64,000 nucleotides of DNA, from assembly GCA_036873755.1 (NCBI GenBank), contig JAVTVY010045365.1, forward strand, positions 150,709 through 214,708. Direction: 5' to 3'. A model generated the notes under the pieces. It was not told the origin of the DNA and did not search any database. It saw only the letters and a program-made list of their open reading frames with translations. The stretch comes from Hanleya hanleyi. Its lineage: Eukaryota > Mollusca > Polyplacophora > Lepidopleurida > Hanleyidae. The position numbers were made by a program, and so were the translations under genes. Numbering within the stretch: the stretch's first letter is position 1; every line of letters begins with the position of its first letter. This document shows positions 1 to 11,330 of the stretch, piece after piece.

Positions 1-275
1 CTCCGATCAGTTCAGTATTTAACCGTCGCCCAGCAAAATATTTCCGCGTCAATAATCTAAAGATCTTTACGGTGGACAGCACCAATTTCGAAACAGGCAT
101 AACCTGAAAAAATCTGTTTCTTGCGAGAGAGAAGCGGACATTTTTTCAATGGTGGCAGGAAGACGGCTATGATGTTCTATTTGTAAAATCCTCATTCTTT
201 AACACAAACCGTTTTCTAGGGTATAATATATCTCAGTTACGCTTTAGTTGTAACTGTTAAACACACACAATCATA
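1..275 (-). repeat. PLE-unit tail block, inverted
   Basis: On the minus strand this matches the 3' tail that follows PLE reverse-transcriptase copies elsewhere. Landmarks are the reverse complements of a CGCTTCTCTC stretch, of ATTATGGACGCGGA-like and GACGACGG-like stretches, and of the AAAGCGTNACTGAGATA motif. No coding frame is visible. It is the only minus-oriented unit piece at the left end, so a junction with the plus-oriented array lies to its right. Confidence 0.6.
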
Positions 276-1440
276 CAGTCACATTCTATCAAGTTTCTTG
301 TCTGGCTATGTGGGTGTGTGCGAGGGTGTGAGTGTTTCCTTTTTCGAAACCATCTGGACATCTTTCAATTAACGCATACGGGGGTATTTATTTATTTATT
401 TGTTTATATCCCATTTCACTTGATGCTGCTGTAAAGGCTCATTACGAAACACACTGTATTCATATGATAGTATATTTGTATGTAGATATGTGTAAAATAC
501 ATATTTAGGTGCGTGCAGACCGTAACTAAAATAAATTTTAAAAACGGAATTATGTGTATCTCGTATAAAACTATTATGTATCAAATATGGAATAGAAAAG
601 GTACAGACGACTAACCTTCATAATTACGTGGGCATTTTAAAATCGTTGTTGAAATTCCTTAAATTAATGTCCACTGGTATTTCCAGTGCCTGAAAAAAAC
701 AAACAACATCAACAAACAAACACAATGTAAACATACCGTGACAATCAAATATGTAAGGTTACACACGCACACAACTTTTCAAAAAGTTTTGCAAATCTAA
801 GTCTGTTACGCTAAATGATTTGAATGCAAAGTCACTCGTAAAATCTGAAGAACGTTTATAGATAACTTACAGTTAAACAAATAAACATAAAGGAACGAGT
901 GTACCAAATCGGATCTCAGGATAATTAAAGTTGGGATTCCAAAAACTATAAATCACAAGGTCCGTAGATTTGGGTGTCCATAAAACTGCCTTATGATTAT
1001 GGCTGATCTTGAATTTATAGGGAGAATGTGACGTAAATGTATGTTAACTAACAACAGAGGAATACAAGTGGAAACAAAAGCAATAATTGTACAAAGAACA
1101 AATATGAACATAACGAACGGACTAAAACATTCCACAAAATACAGCCTATTCAGAGGTAATCAAGGATATAGGGATTAAAGATTAAGGCGTCAATTTACCC
1201 AAGTAAAACTATACGCATACAGGCAATACTCTGACATGAAATATTTTTACACCGACGGACTACTAAAACGGCAGGTTGAAAAGTTATTGATAAACATAAT
1301 TTCAGTTAATGAATTAAAAATAACAGAAAATAAATAATTCAATAAACGCTGCGACATAAGCAACATGGCTGTCCAACTGATACAGAATATTACGAGTTTA
1401 AAATTGGTTTGAACCGTATGAAGGTGCACATTTCGTTCGT
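276..1440. other. AT-rich stretch with no recognised gene
   Basis: I see no coding frame longer than about 110 codons, no repeat shared with the rest of the window and no RNA gene. It separates an inverted tail from the first plus-oriented b block, so it is either unique sequence or an insertion whose relatives lie outside the window. Confidence 0.5.
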
Positions 1441-2440
1441 CTTGAAAAGGTACTGTAGTCAATGATCGACTAGCGAATGTCTGATCAATGATTCGGAAAA
1501 TCTCATTATACTTTGACGAACTTGCTAATCTTGCCAATTTACCAATACAAGCATCTTTTCCGTCATTCAATATTCAGCCGTCTCTGTATGGTGTTCATAC
1601 TTCAATTCCTTCGATGACAAACCCAAGAAAAGTTCATCCAAATATCATAGATGCTCCAGTTGATCAAATTTATTATTCACGTTATCAACAGAATGGAGGA
1701 ATGTCATGTCCAGAGAACACAAAACGTCGGACAGTATGTTGGCATTTACTTTTAAACATCAATCAATGCAATCTGATCGATCAGTCGATATTTCAAGTAC
1801 CCTGTCATAGATGGTAATATTGATTCACATGATATTAAAACCCTTCATGAAAACTATATTAGCTATACCCCTGGGACCCGCTCATCGAATGCCATTTGAG
1901 GATTCTTTTTTGTTTTGCAGCCAATGAGACAAACGTAAGGACAGGTGGGAAATATATGAGGATGTTTTAACATAAATATAAAGTACGTTGATGACAAACC
2001 AAACTGTGACAGATTGTACTGATGATGTAGGGACATCAAATCAAACTAAAGAGGACATTCGACTGACGACCTGTATTGATCGTACATCACGTTACGCGCT
2101 ATGTTCATACTCAGGAAACACGACGATAAAAGGCTGAACACAAACTGTTGGCATAGTGAGGGTCTATAGGAGTCGCTGGTGTCCGCATCTTTGACTAGGC
2201 AATTGGGTAAACGCTGGTTATTTTGTAAATTTGGACATTTAACTCGAGAGTAGACATTATACTGAAGGTTTCTTGTCATATGCAGTGTTCTAAAACATGT
2301 AAGTTTATTATAAGAACCACATAAATGTTGCATATGTCAATATGTGGTAATGTTTCATGATTGACCGTGCTATACGTCTATCCAATTGTATCCCTTTCTG
2401 GATATTAATATACACATAGAGCATACTAACAAAAGTACAC
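1441..2440 (+). repeat. PLE-unit b block, copy 1
   Basis: This is the most complete early copy of the b block. The same order of landmarks (CAACAAAATGAATGAATAT-like, AACACAAAACGTCGGACA, CATAGATGGTAATATTGATT, CGATTGCCATTTGAGGAT, TGACAGAT, CTATCCAATTGTATCCCTTTC) recurs at about 4.9, 17.5, 24.2, 33.0 and 45.4 kb on + and at 58.1-58.9 kb on -. Short open stretches exist but are broken in every copy. I cannot name a product. It may be a decayed second gene or a non-coding part of the unit. Confidence 0.65.
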
Positions 2441-3790
2441 GATCAAACTTTGATCGTTCATTGCTATAAAATATGTTGCTCTTTTTCATTTTGAAACGTT
2501 GTAATGCACCGAGATCGTCTTGATTTCTTCTATTTTTACCTGATATAAACTTTACTATTAAATTGGTTATCACCAACGAGAGGTTAGGCTAGACCCCTCC
2601 TTTTCATCAATGGTGTTTTTCAAAGTAGAAGTTGCAATTACCTTTGTTGTTCTTTGGTATAAATATAGTCCTAGAAACGGAATGGCATTTCTGAATAAGC
2701 TAATAGCGACTGATACAAGGTATAGATTCTGAAATATGCCACCTCTTTGGAATGAACCGAATGGCTACTTCTTTTGCTAACACGCTACTAGTATCGCTGT
2801 TAGATGACCGTGTTTTGAAGGAAATCATATCAAACTGGAACGGTAGTGTCAAATTAGATCATCGCTTCATTTTTCTGCTCCTGCTGCGGCCACTTTCCAT
2901 CTCACGCCTCATGAAATTCGGTTGGCGCGGCCCTGAATGGTCACCAATTTCATTACGGAACGGCCCTGTCAAGGATAACAGGCTTTGTGTTATAATTGTG
3001 ACATAAAAAGGAAGGAGCTCGGCTAACGGGGTTAAGCCTACTACACTCTTCTACCTCTTTCCTTCAAGATGCCATCGACTTCATTTATCACTAGAAATGG
3101 TTCGGCCGAGTTTGAAAGTTTATTGACCTCAACGAAAGCTAAATATACTCCGCTTTTCAGCATGTCTCTACAATGCATTCGACATACGACTCATTTTCTA
3201 CAGATCCTACGATTAGCCAGCCAATATATGGACTCCCTTAAACCCAACAAACTGCATCGCTCCGTCGCTTCATTTTATTCCCATATCTCGATATAAATCA
3301 TATCTGGCATGTACCATAACGGAATAAGATGGCTAAAGTGTTTGCGGCATACCACAAATCTGTGCAATTAATAGTTCGGACGCTATACCCATATACGGCA
3401 ATGTTCATTACTAGCAGAAAATCGTAGAGGACGTGCTCTATTGTGTTTGCCGGGCACTTCGATTAAATATGTATGAATATGGTCGAGACTCTTGTCAAAC
3501 AACGATTCCCTTACACAAATATAAATTCCATGTCAAATTATTCATCAACTGTGGATGCTAAAGTAATGATTGGCCTTCAAAGTCTGACAATGATAGGAGA
3601 TAATGTAAGAGAGAGGATAACCCTTGTCCAGTTATAATATTGGCCTGTTAGGTCATATGACTTCATTTCAGCACGATGGCATTCTTTCCCAACAGCTTTA
3701 TATGTCGCGTTTGATCGTAAGCGGGACGTACTGGGTTCAATCCCCGACCGGGTCACATCAAAGACTGAAAACTGAAAATGAAAACGAGTC
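2441..3790 (+). repeat. PLE-unit d and c blocks with tRNA-like end, copy 1
   Basis: The d block (from about 2441) leads into c, which recurs at about 7.9, 18.3, 20.9, 25.7, 36.9 and 54.4 kb on + and 56.3 and 62.1 kb on -. The c block here holds an 84-codon open stretch at 2752-3006 and a 75-codon one at 3069-3296; both are broken or shifted in sister copies, so I do not call genes. It ends near 3715-3760 with a tRNA-like B box (GGTTCAATCCC). At 62 kb the equivalent block lies directly upstream of a PLE N-terminus, so c is probably the 5' region of the full element. Confidence 0.6.
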
Positions 3791-3794
3791 ACCG

Positions 3795-4446
3795 GGATGT
3801 TGATGTCATAATCCATAAGTCTTTCTTCACGTCCATCAAATTAATAGATATCGTTCTTGGGATGTCTTTTAAAAAGGTGCTCTGATTTTCTGATTATATT
3901 TATGTCACAATATACCAACAGCGTATAGGTTTCCCAATATGTACTTATGATGCAACACATTTGGCAGACCTTAATGTATGTTCTCGTATGAATGAGCTTA
4001 TATGCAGAAATTGTGATAAGATAACCCTTTCAAATCACATTTACGAAACGCTATATAGACGATCGCCTCGTTTTGGATAATCCCCCTTTAAGCGACACTG
4101 GAAGGATATACGCCCCGTCACTGGTTCATGCACTGATACTCCAGATGGAGCAACATATTTGGACGAATACCTCCATAGAATGAAAAATAATTAACATTAT
4201 TCCGACTGCAAGAAAGACGATTAAACTTTTTACATAGTTGACTACCCATTTCAACACAACAATATTCTAGAAGAAGCGCATGTCATCTGGTATTCTATGC
4301 TACACTCTGAGTAAAATGAGGATTTCAATCAACTCCAGAGAACCTTATTGCAGAAACGTGTCAAACAAGACTATTCCATCAAACGCTTTCATTCGAAGTT
4401 TCTCAAGTTATGTGATAAATATCCCACACTGACGGCAGAATGGTTT
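3795..4446 (+). pseudogene. Decayed PLE-like reverse transcriptase (RT-B copy 1)
   Basis: The nucleotide sequence follows the RT at 16464-16833 (-) from the GCIDVGSHKAFF region onward, through a decayed GIPMGTNCAPLLADL motif and a RYIDDL-like catalytic box, to the C-terminal region before the tail. Several stops and frameshifts make it non-functional. It begins immediately after the tRNA-like end of block c, at the same point as every other RT-B copy, so the N-terminal half including RT motif A is absent. Family membership rests on motif resemblance to Penelope-like RTs from memory. Confidence 0.6.
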
Positions 4447-4880
4447 TTATTTTCACACTGTAACTGTAAATCTCACTTCCTAGTAAGTTACCTGCTTCTG
4501 TGATATTTCATATAAAGTAATTATAAATGTGAAAATACGTTAATTTTCCTGTCACTGTAATTTTTTTCCACAGAGGTAGAGGTCGTTTGAATATCATGTG
4601 TTTTATATCTTTATGGTGTTAAAATGAACAGGCACAATCAAAGCGTGACTCAGATAATTATATACTCAGAAAAAGGCTTGGAAATTCACTTGGATAAAAA
4701 TAGTGGTGAATGATTATGATTTTACTGGAAACCATATTGTGTATTTATTATTTTTATTCCATACATAAACAAGTCGAGAGAGAAACGGTCAACACTGTTT
4801 AATGATGCGGAAAGAATTCATGATTTTTAATGATGACAGCAAGACTTCATGATGTTCCAAATATCAAATTCGTACCCCTG
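4447..4880 (+). repeat. PLE-unit tail block
   Basis: Non-coding 3' region following RT-B. It includes the CTCACTTCCTAGTAAGTTACCTG segment, an ATCAAAGCGTGACTCAGATA motif, and a stretch resembling the CGGCATCATTGAAAAC landmark. The same order recurs after the RT remnants near 17.1, 20.7, 22.9, 28 and 38.3 kb. It leads directly into block b. Confidence 0.6.
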
Positions 4881-5455
4881 ATTATTGATTTAAATCCATA
4901 TTATTAATGCCACAATCTGGAAATCAGTGTTCTTTGTATGGTGTTCACATTTCAATTCTTTCGATGACAAATCAAGGAGAAATTCATCCAAATATCATAG
5001 ATGCTCCAAAGAGTAAACAATGTAGTCTTCACGTTATAGATAAAATGAATGAATATCGTCTCCAGAAAACACAAAACTTCGGACAATATGTTGGCATCTA
5101 CATCTAAACATCACCAATCAATGCAATCTGACCAATCAGTCGATATTTCAAGTAGCCTGTCATAGATGGTATTATTGATTGAGATGATAAGACGAACTCT
5201 TTGACTTCGTGAGAACTATATCAACTATAACGCGGGGACCTCCTCTCATCGATTGTCATTTGAGGATTTTTTGTTGATGCAGCCAATAGGACATAAACTA
5301 AACCAAAGAACAGGTGGCAAATATATGGATATGTGTTTAACAAGAAGATAAAGTACGTTGATAACAAAGTGAACGTTGACAGATAATACTGAGGATTTAC
5401 TGGCACTAAATCAAATTAAAAAGGAGAACAACAACTTGCTTCCACAAATATGAAT
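4881..5455 (+). repeat. PLE-unit b block, copy 2 (truncated)
   Basis: Close relative of 17541-18060, including an identical 20-residue open stretch in the two copies. It breaks off after about 575 bp and joins a short piece of block c at about 5435-5503. No gene product can be assigned. Confidence 0.6.
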
Positions 5456-5503
5456 TACACGTCAAATTATTCATCAACTGCGAATGATAAAGTACTGATT
5501 GGC

Positions 5504-5705
5504 TATCTCGCTTAGTAGTATTTGCTAGATCATGTGTTAATGTGACGATTTTAATCAACGTCACAAAACATTATTGCAGACTCTTAAAATACAGGGTCAT
5601 ACCACCAAACGCCTCCACTCAAAGTTTCTCAAATTTGGCGATACTTATCGCATGCTGACAGCAAAACATAAGCGTAGCGTGCAAGATCTATGGCGTTACG
5701 TTTAG
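5504..5705 (+). pseudogene. PLE-A reverse transcriptase C-terminus (fragment)
   Basis: Encodes the C-terminal stretch seen at 23099-23500, corresponding to KRLHSKFLKFGDTYRML and the terminal QDLWRYV before a TAG at 5703-5705. An in-frame TAG near 5513 (from an arginine codon region after YIS) and other changes break it. It joins block c directly, so upstream RT sequence has been deleted. Confidence 0.7.
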
Positions 5706-6055
5706 TAACTTGTGTATAATTCCGCTTAACCCGGGCCTAGGGGGCCGTATTAACCCATGCACTTCAAGATCCTCACGATGTTCATATGAACAATCGCAAT
5801 CAAAGCCTGAATGAAAAATATCATTCTCTGGATGACGACTTTGCAACATATATCATATGGATAAGGAATACTGATCGTCGATACGGACTTGCTATTTTGA
5901 AGAATGCTGATATCTTGCTGGCATCATTGAAAACTTTTCATTCATTTCAATACCCCGGCATCCTTTTCCCCCCTGTTGCGTTTAATCGTAAGCGGGAGGC
6001 ACTGGCTGGGTCATATCAAAGATCTGAAAAATTAAAATGAAAACCTGTCACAGGG
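5706..6055 (+). repeat. PLE-A tail with small open frame
   Basis: Starts with the PLE-A tail landmark CCGCTTAACCCGGGCCTAGG. An open frame from 5786 reads MNNRNQSLNEKYHSLDDDFA and continues into block-c sequence, ending at 6040. Its first half is shared with 19761-19928 and, with a frameshift, with 23579-23700, so a short second ORF in the PLE-A tail is possible but unproven. The tRNA-like GTAAGCGGGAGG motif follows at about 5990. Confidence 0.45.
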
Positions 6056-6300
6056 ATCGTATATCGTCAGTATGCCTGACTCTGGGGTCGCTGGTTTGAA
6101 TCCCGCTCGGGACTCGACCAAGTTTTCAGCACTAGAATTTGTGCTATTATTCCTACGAAGTAGGCTACAGATGGCAAATTGTCCGGTAATGAGTGAGTCA
6201 GTCAGTCAGTCAGTCCATCCGAATCCTTTCGTCGGCAAAATAAGGAGAACCGTTGACATTAGAACCTTGAAATTCTGATAAAAATTTGATTTACAATTAT
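6056..6300 (+). repeat. tRNA-derived SINE, 5'-truncated
   Basis: Contains the B-box half of a tRNA-like head (GGTTTGAATCCCGCTCGGGA), the body segment CAGCACTAGAATTTGTGCTAT shared with 7525-7668, then CCTACGAAGTAGGCTAC and a GTCAGTCAGTCAGTC microsatellite. The body at about 6180-6280 recurs reverse-complemented at 16838-16962. The A box is missing, so it is unlikely to be transcribed on its own. Confidence 0.65.
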
Positions 6301-7524
6301 TTTTATTATTATTTATTGATGGCTCAGCGAGTACACTGTCATGCCCATCGGGAAGCCTTGGCTGTATGTTTCACTGTATATATAACACAGTACAAAATCT
6401 GGTGGGATATGCCATCCCTAATTGTTTTTATGAAATAGGAAATGCTAATTTTCCATCATTTGTTAGTGCATTTATCTACACCGCTATTACCAACAGCCTC
6501 AATACACACAATTCAGTATATTGTTATAGATATATGTAAACTGTGGCCTTTAACGTGTATCCTATTTCACATCCAAACATTTCATCACTGACCACATCAG
6601 GCTTCAGCAATGCAATTCCGATTCACACATCGAAGCTGAGGTGGTTTAACGTTTATCAATGAAGAAAATCACCGATCAACCGCCATAGAATATAATGTGA
6701 AACAAGAAAACCGGAATAGTACATTCATCAGATTGCCGATACCCAAAATGTGTTGTCTCATATCTAGATAACAACGTGATGTAGAGACGCTATTTATTCG
6801 TCTTTGTACCGGTTATGCTCAGGAGAATGACATAGAATCATTATTATCTTGTGCAGAGAAGGTGTTGGTCTGGAGTTGAATTACCATAAACTACATAAAT
6901 GCTACCTTTCTACTATAGTACTATATATAAAAAATTGTTGTATTGTTGGGAAAATAATGTGATTCAAAAAGTTGTTTTGATCCTGGACAAGGGCACTGAA
7001 AACCATTAAAGAGATGTAAATGTATTTTCACACGTAAAGCTTGAAATCTACTGAACCTTTATCATTCAATCTGTTTCCTTTAGTTAAAAAATTGTGAAAT
7101 TAAATCGGCGATCGTTATTTATTTTTGGAATGAAGGCGCATTAGGAGACTGTTACCAACAAGTTCTGAGCTGACCTACTTTTGATGAAAATTTCTGGTGA
7201 TTTTTGATAAAAATCACTGGCGGCGATTCTGACTTGGGCGGTGCCCATCTTAATATAGGCAGGGTTTCAACTGGGGGTGGGGATTTCCAAGAGTTCAGTT
7301 TGCGTTCGAGTCCTAATGCCTACTCTACTTCGTAGGTCCTGTGACGTTAGTCACACTGCTCATGTAAGATAGTGCTATCCCAAAATAACGAAAATACTGT
7401 TATATTATCACTTTCTAAATGATAAAAATATATCTATTCAGCTGTGAAAGCTGTGTCATTACGATAATCAGAGGAGTACTGTATGTTCTCTTTCAAGACT
7501 ACCGGTCTGCCACCTCCTATTTTG
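6301..7524. other. Unclassified interspersed sequence, no gene
   Basis: The first 90 bp are the reverse complement of a repeat 3' end also seen at 10068-10165 and 39720-39840 (motifs TGATGGCTCAGC, GCCCATCGGGAA). The remainder has no coding frame above about 70 codons. Around 7150-7200 a short segment (AACAAGTTCTGAGCTGACC) matches the reverse complement of about 10195-10215, which marks the borders of an insertion. CTACTTCGTAGG near 7325 is shared with the SINE family. Confidence 0.4.
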
Positions 7525-7668
7525 TGGGAGGCCCGTTGGCCGAGTGGTTTAGATCGTCGACATACAGTGCTGGCGATTAGGTACCTGACTCTGGGGTCGC
7601 TGGTTCGAATCCCGCTCGGGACTCGACCTATTTTTCAGCACTAGAATTTGTGCTATTCTAAGATATTG
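7525..7668 (+). repeat. SINE with tRNA(Leu/Ser)-like head
   Basis: The head contains an A box (TGGCCGAGTGGTT), a spacer long enough for a class II variable arm, and a canonical B box (GGTTCGAATCC) followed by CGCTCGGGACTCGACC. It runs into the SINE body CAGCACTAGAATTTGTGCTAT rather than a terminator or CCA position. I therefore call a tRNA-derived SINE rather than a tRNA gene. Confidence 0.7.
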
Positions 7669-7678
7669 TTATCCCAAA

Positions 7679-9195
7679 ATAACGAGAATACTGTTATAAA
7701 GTAATTGTAAATGTGAAAATACTTTAATTTTCCTGTCACGGTATTTTTTTCACACAGTGATGCAAATATGATATCAGAGCTAGGGTCGTTTGAATATCAT
7801 GTGTTTCACATCTCCATCGCGTTAAAATGAACATCCACAATCAAAACGTGACTCAGATATGTACATACTCAGAAAACGACTTGGATAAAGAATAATGGTC
7901 AGTGATTAGCAATTTATCACTGAATAAGCTAATTGTGGCATCTCTGAATAAGCTAATTGGGACTGATACAAGGTATAGATTGAGAAATATGCGAGCTGGG
8001 GGGAATGAACCGAATGGCAACTTGTTTTGCTAACACGCCACTAGTATCGCTGTTAGATGACCGTTTTTTGAAGGAAATCATACCACACTGGAAAGGAATT
8101 GGATTATCGCTCCAATTTCTGTTCCTGTTGCGGCCGCTTTCCATCTCACACCTCATGAAACTCGGTTGGCGCGGTCCTGAATTGTCACCAATTTCGTTTC
8201 GGAACGGCCGTGTCAAGGATACCATGCTCTCTGTTATAATTGTGACATAAAGAGGAAGGGGATCGGCTAACGGGTTTAAGCCTACTACATTCTTCTACCG
8301 CTTTCCTTCAAGATGCCATCAACTTCATTTATCACTAGAAATGGTTCGGCCGAGTTTGAAAGCTTATTGTCCTAAATGAAAGCTAAATATACTCCGCTTT
8401 TCAGCATGTCTTTGCAATGTATTAGACTTACGACTCAATTTCTACAGATCCTGCGATTAGCCAGCCAATAAATGGATTCCCGTAAGCCCACCAAACTGCA
8501 TCGCTCCGACGCTTCATCTCTTTTCTATATCTCGATAAAAATCATATTTGGCATTTACCATATCGGAATGAGATGGCTAAAGTGTTTGTGGCATAACACA
8601 AATCTATGTAATTAATATTTCGTCCTTTATATAACCATATAAGGCAATGTTCATTACGAGAAGGAAATCGTAAAGGACGTGCTATATTGTGTGTGCCGGG
8701 CACTGAGATTAAATATGTATGAATATGGTCGACACTCTTAGGAACAACGATTCCCTTCGACAAATATAAATTTCATGTTAAATTATTCACCAACTGTGGA
8801 TGATCAAGTACTGATTGATAATGTAACAGAGAGGATAACCGTTGTCTTATGTAATACAATGTAGCACAAGGACATTGACAAGGTAACGGCTTGAGGGAAG
8901 CCGCTTAATAACAAGGACGTTCAAGTATCGCCATCTCTCGCTTACAGAGCACTGTTATGACCTAGTGTTGAGAGCATTGACGTGGCTGAGATACAAATCA
9001 CCACTGGGATATACTCTGGTTCTTGTGATGTGTTTAGATATGCAGTCATAATATTGGCATGTGGGTTCAAAAGACTTCTTTTCAGTACGATGGCATCATT
9101 TCCCCCCACCTTTATATGTTACTTTAATCGTAAGCGGGAGGTACTGGGTTCAATCCCCGACCTGGTCATATCAAAGACTAAAAATAGAAAATGAA
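7679..9195 (+). repeat. PLE-unit tail joined directly to block c
   Basis: The tail (7679-7930) passes straight into c (from about 7931), with b and d missing, unlike 1441-4880. The c block again holds an open stretch at 8005-8250, similar to 2752-3006 and broken in other copies. It ends with the split tRNA-like segment (ATCGTAAGCGGGAGG and GGTTCAATCCC, about 9127-9160). Confidence 0.6.
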
Positions 9196-9207
9196 AAACG
9201 AGTCACC

Positions 9208-9775
9208 GGTATCTTAGTGTCAGAATCCATAAGACTTTCTTCACTTCTACAAAATTAATGGAGATCGTTCTTGAATTTTTTCGTTTGAGAGCTGCTCGAA
9301 TTTCTCATTATGGATATTTATGTGAAATTCATTACCACAATATACCAACAGCGTATAGGTTCCCAATGTGTACAGATGATACAACACTTTTGGCAGACCT
9401 AAATATATGTTCTCGTAGGAATAAGCTTATATGCAGAAATTGTGAGAAGATAACGCTTTCAAATCACACACCTCATTTACGAAACGCTATATAGACGATC
9501 TCCTCGTTTTGGATAATCCCCTTTAAGCGACACTGTAAGGATATACCCCCGTCACTGGTTCAAGCACTGATACTCCAGATGGAACAACATATTTGGACGA
9601 ATACCTCCATGGAATGAAAAAAAGAAATACGATCACTCCGACTGCAAGAAAAACGATTAAAATTTTGTCATAGTTGACTACCCATTTCAACACAACAATA
9701 TTCTAGAAGAACCTGCATATGGTATTTGCATGTCACCTGGTATCACATGAGTAAAGTGACTAACGTCATAGGACC
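9208..9775 (+). pseudogene. Decayed RT-B, first part (interrupted copy)
   Basis: Follows the RT-B pattern from the CATAAGACTTTCTTCAC point through ATATAGACGATCTCCTCG (remnant of YIDDLL) and CTACCCATTTCAACACAAC. It is cut near 9776, and its 3' remainder resumes at 16966-17112. The 7.2 kb between is a nested insertion carrying SINEs, an inverted PLE-A and the CR1-like LINE. Confidence 0.6.
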
Positions 9776-9961
9776 TACGAAGTAGGGTTTGATATGATTT
9801 AAGTGTGTATTCGAGAGATTACTTGGGGGCCCTATGTGCTACCGTGAGAGAATTTATATAGCAGTTTCTAATTGACAGTGGGTATTATTAACTTTCTCAG
9901 ATGTCAGCGCAACTATTATCGCCCTCAGTTCCTATTACCCTAGACACTTATCAGCCCAACA

Positions 9962-10067
9962 GTACAGGACGATCGAGGTCACCCATCCAAGTCTTGACCG
10001 GGCTCAAAGTCGCTTAACTTCGGTGATTTTACGAGAACCGGTGCGTCCAACACGATATGCCGTATCA
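9962..10067 (-). repeat. 5S rRNA-derived SINE head
   Basis: On the minus strand the sequence aligns along a 5S rRNA. It has an internal-promoter A-box-like GAAGTTAAGCGA, a C-box-like ACTTGGATGGGTGACC, and a 5' end GGCATATCGTGTTGGA. Identity is too low and the 3' end too different for a functional 5S gene. SINE3-type elements with 5S promoters are known in animals, and this fits that class. The body probably continues down to about 9800. Confidence 0.7.
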
Positions 10068-10165
10068 GGGACCCTTCAAAAGTCACAGTGAAACATACAG
10101 CCAAGAGTTCCCGATGGGCATGACTGCATTCGCTGAGCCATCAATAAAAAATATAAAAAAATCAT
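10068..10165 (+). repeat. Interspersed repeat 3' end
   Basis: Shares GAAACATACAGCCAAGAGTT, TCCCGATGGGCAT and GAGCCATCAATAAA with 39720-39840 and, inverted, with 6301-6390, and ends in an A-rich tract. This looks like the 3' end of a retroposed element. Its family is unknown to me. Confidence 0.55.
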
Positions 10166-10215
10166 TATAAATCAAATTTTCATCAGAATTCGGTCAGCTC
10201 AGAACTTGCTGATAA

Positions 10216-10618
10216 CAATTACAAGCGTCTAGTCCGTCATCCATAATTCAGCCGTCGTCCATTAGAGAATATCCGCGTCCATAATCCAAAGACCTATACC
10301 ATATTCCATATAACAGTATTAGCACCAAATTCAAAAAGACAATCATAGTATACATAAACATAGGCTTGTTTCCTGCAAGAGAGAAGCGGTCAACAGTTTT
10401 CAATGATGCCGGCAAGACATCATGATGTTCCAAAAATATCAAATCCGTATCGCTGATCAGTATTCTTAATCCATAATATTCGCTGTAAAGTCGTCATCTG
10501 AAGAATGATGTATCTCAGTCACGCTTTGATTGTGACTGTTCATATGAGTACCATGAGGATCTTGAAGTACATGGGTTCATACGGCCCCTAGCCCCGGGTT
10601 AAGCGGAATAGACACAAG
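10216..10618 (-). repeat. PLE-A tail, inverted, with membrane-like small frame
   Basis: This is the 3' region of the inverted PLE-A, ending at the recurrent terminus GACTAGACGCTTGTAAT. On the minus strand, 10442-10248 is open and reads through VLPASLKTVDRFSLAGNKP and a hydrophobic run of about 17 residues (MYTMIVFLNLVLILLYG). The same frame is open at 23680-23958. Both copies are also close in DNA, so conservation of the protein is not demonstrated. Confidence 0.5.
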
Positions 10619-11135
10619 TTACGAAACGTAGCGCCATAGATCTTGCACGCTACGTTCGTATTTTGCTATCAGCATGCGATATGTATCGCCAAATTTGAGA
10701 AACTTAGAGTGGAGGCGCTTGATGGAATAGCCCTGTTTTATAAGTTTCTGCAACAATGTTTTGTGACGTTGATTAAAATCATCACATTTAACACAGGATC
10801 TAGCAAATGCTACCAAGCGAGATATGTATACGCCATATGCAGGTCCCACTGGAATATTACTATCCAGAAAGGGATAGTTTACGATGTCGAAATTGTAATC
10901 ATCTCTTTTGTCATAAAGTCGATTTGCAGAGAATGCCCGGTCACTTTCTGGTAGAGATATAGATCTAGTCATGATGCCCGTAGGCTGCTCCAGTTTCTTC
11001 AATCCAGTGAAGGTGGATATATATCCTCATCGCGTCATTTATATAGCGATTATCCACAGCGAGAAGATCGTCTATATAGCGTTTGGTGAATGAGAAGGAA
11101 CGGGCTTTGAATGGATCGGTTTTTGAAAGCGCCTG
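10619..11135 (-). pseudogene. PLE-A reverse transcriptase, C-terminal half
   Basis: Continuation of the RT that starts at 16833 (-), separated from it by the CR1-like LINE. The near-junction part reads MQALSKTDPF, then the catalytic box RYIDDLLAVDN. After a frameshift near 11000-11020 an open frame of 127 codons (11002-10619) contains RLYDKRDDYNFDIVNYPF, NIPVGPAYGVYISRLVAFAR and the terminal DLWRYVS. Comparison with 23118-23200 shows two compensating shifts around the YLDLYLY segment. The element would have supplied RT for its own copying and is now broken. Confidence 0.75.
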
Positions 11136-11330
11136 CATATTGATTGATTGATTGATAAACTTTATTTACTGAGGGTAACACAGTCAGTTACATGTGAAAC
11201 TGTTCTGCCCTGAGGCCCTCTGGGATGGTATACACACACATATATATATATACATTTTAACAAATATACAAGCATGATAATTAATAACAGATCAAGTTTC
11301 TACATACATGTATATATATATTTACATTTT

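Noticed and set aside
2017..2042. Hammerhead core CTGATGA in block b
   Set aside because: There is no GAAA at the required place, and sister copies read CTGAGGA.
2752..3006. 84-codon frame in block c, repeated at 8005-8250
   Set aside because: The same segment is frameshifted or stopped in the copies at 18.3, 20.9, 25.7 and 54.4 kb, and the reading has no recognisable motif.
7525..7600. tRNA(Leu/Ser) gene
   Set aside because: A and B boxes are good, but the sequence continues into a SINE body shared with 6056-6300, and no acceptor-stem closure could be confirmed.
9962..10067. Functional 5S rRNA gene
   Set aside because: Too diverged outside the internal promoter, and the 3' part is replaced by a SINE body.
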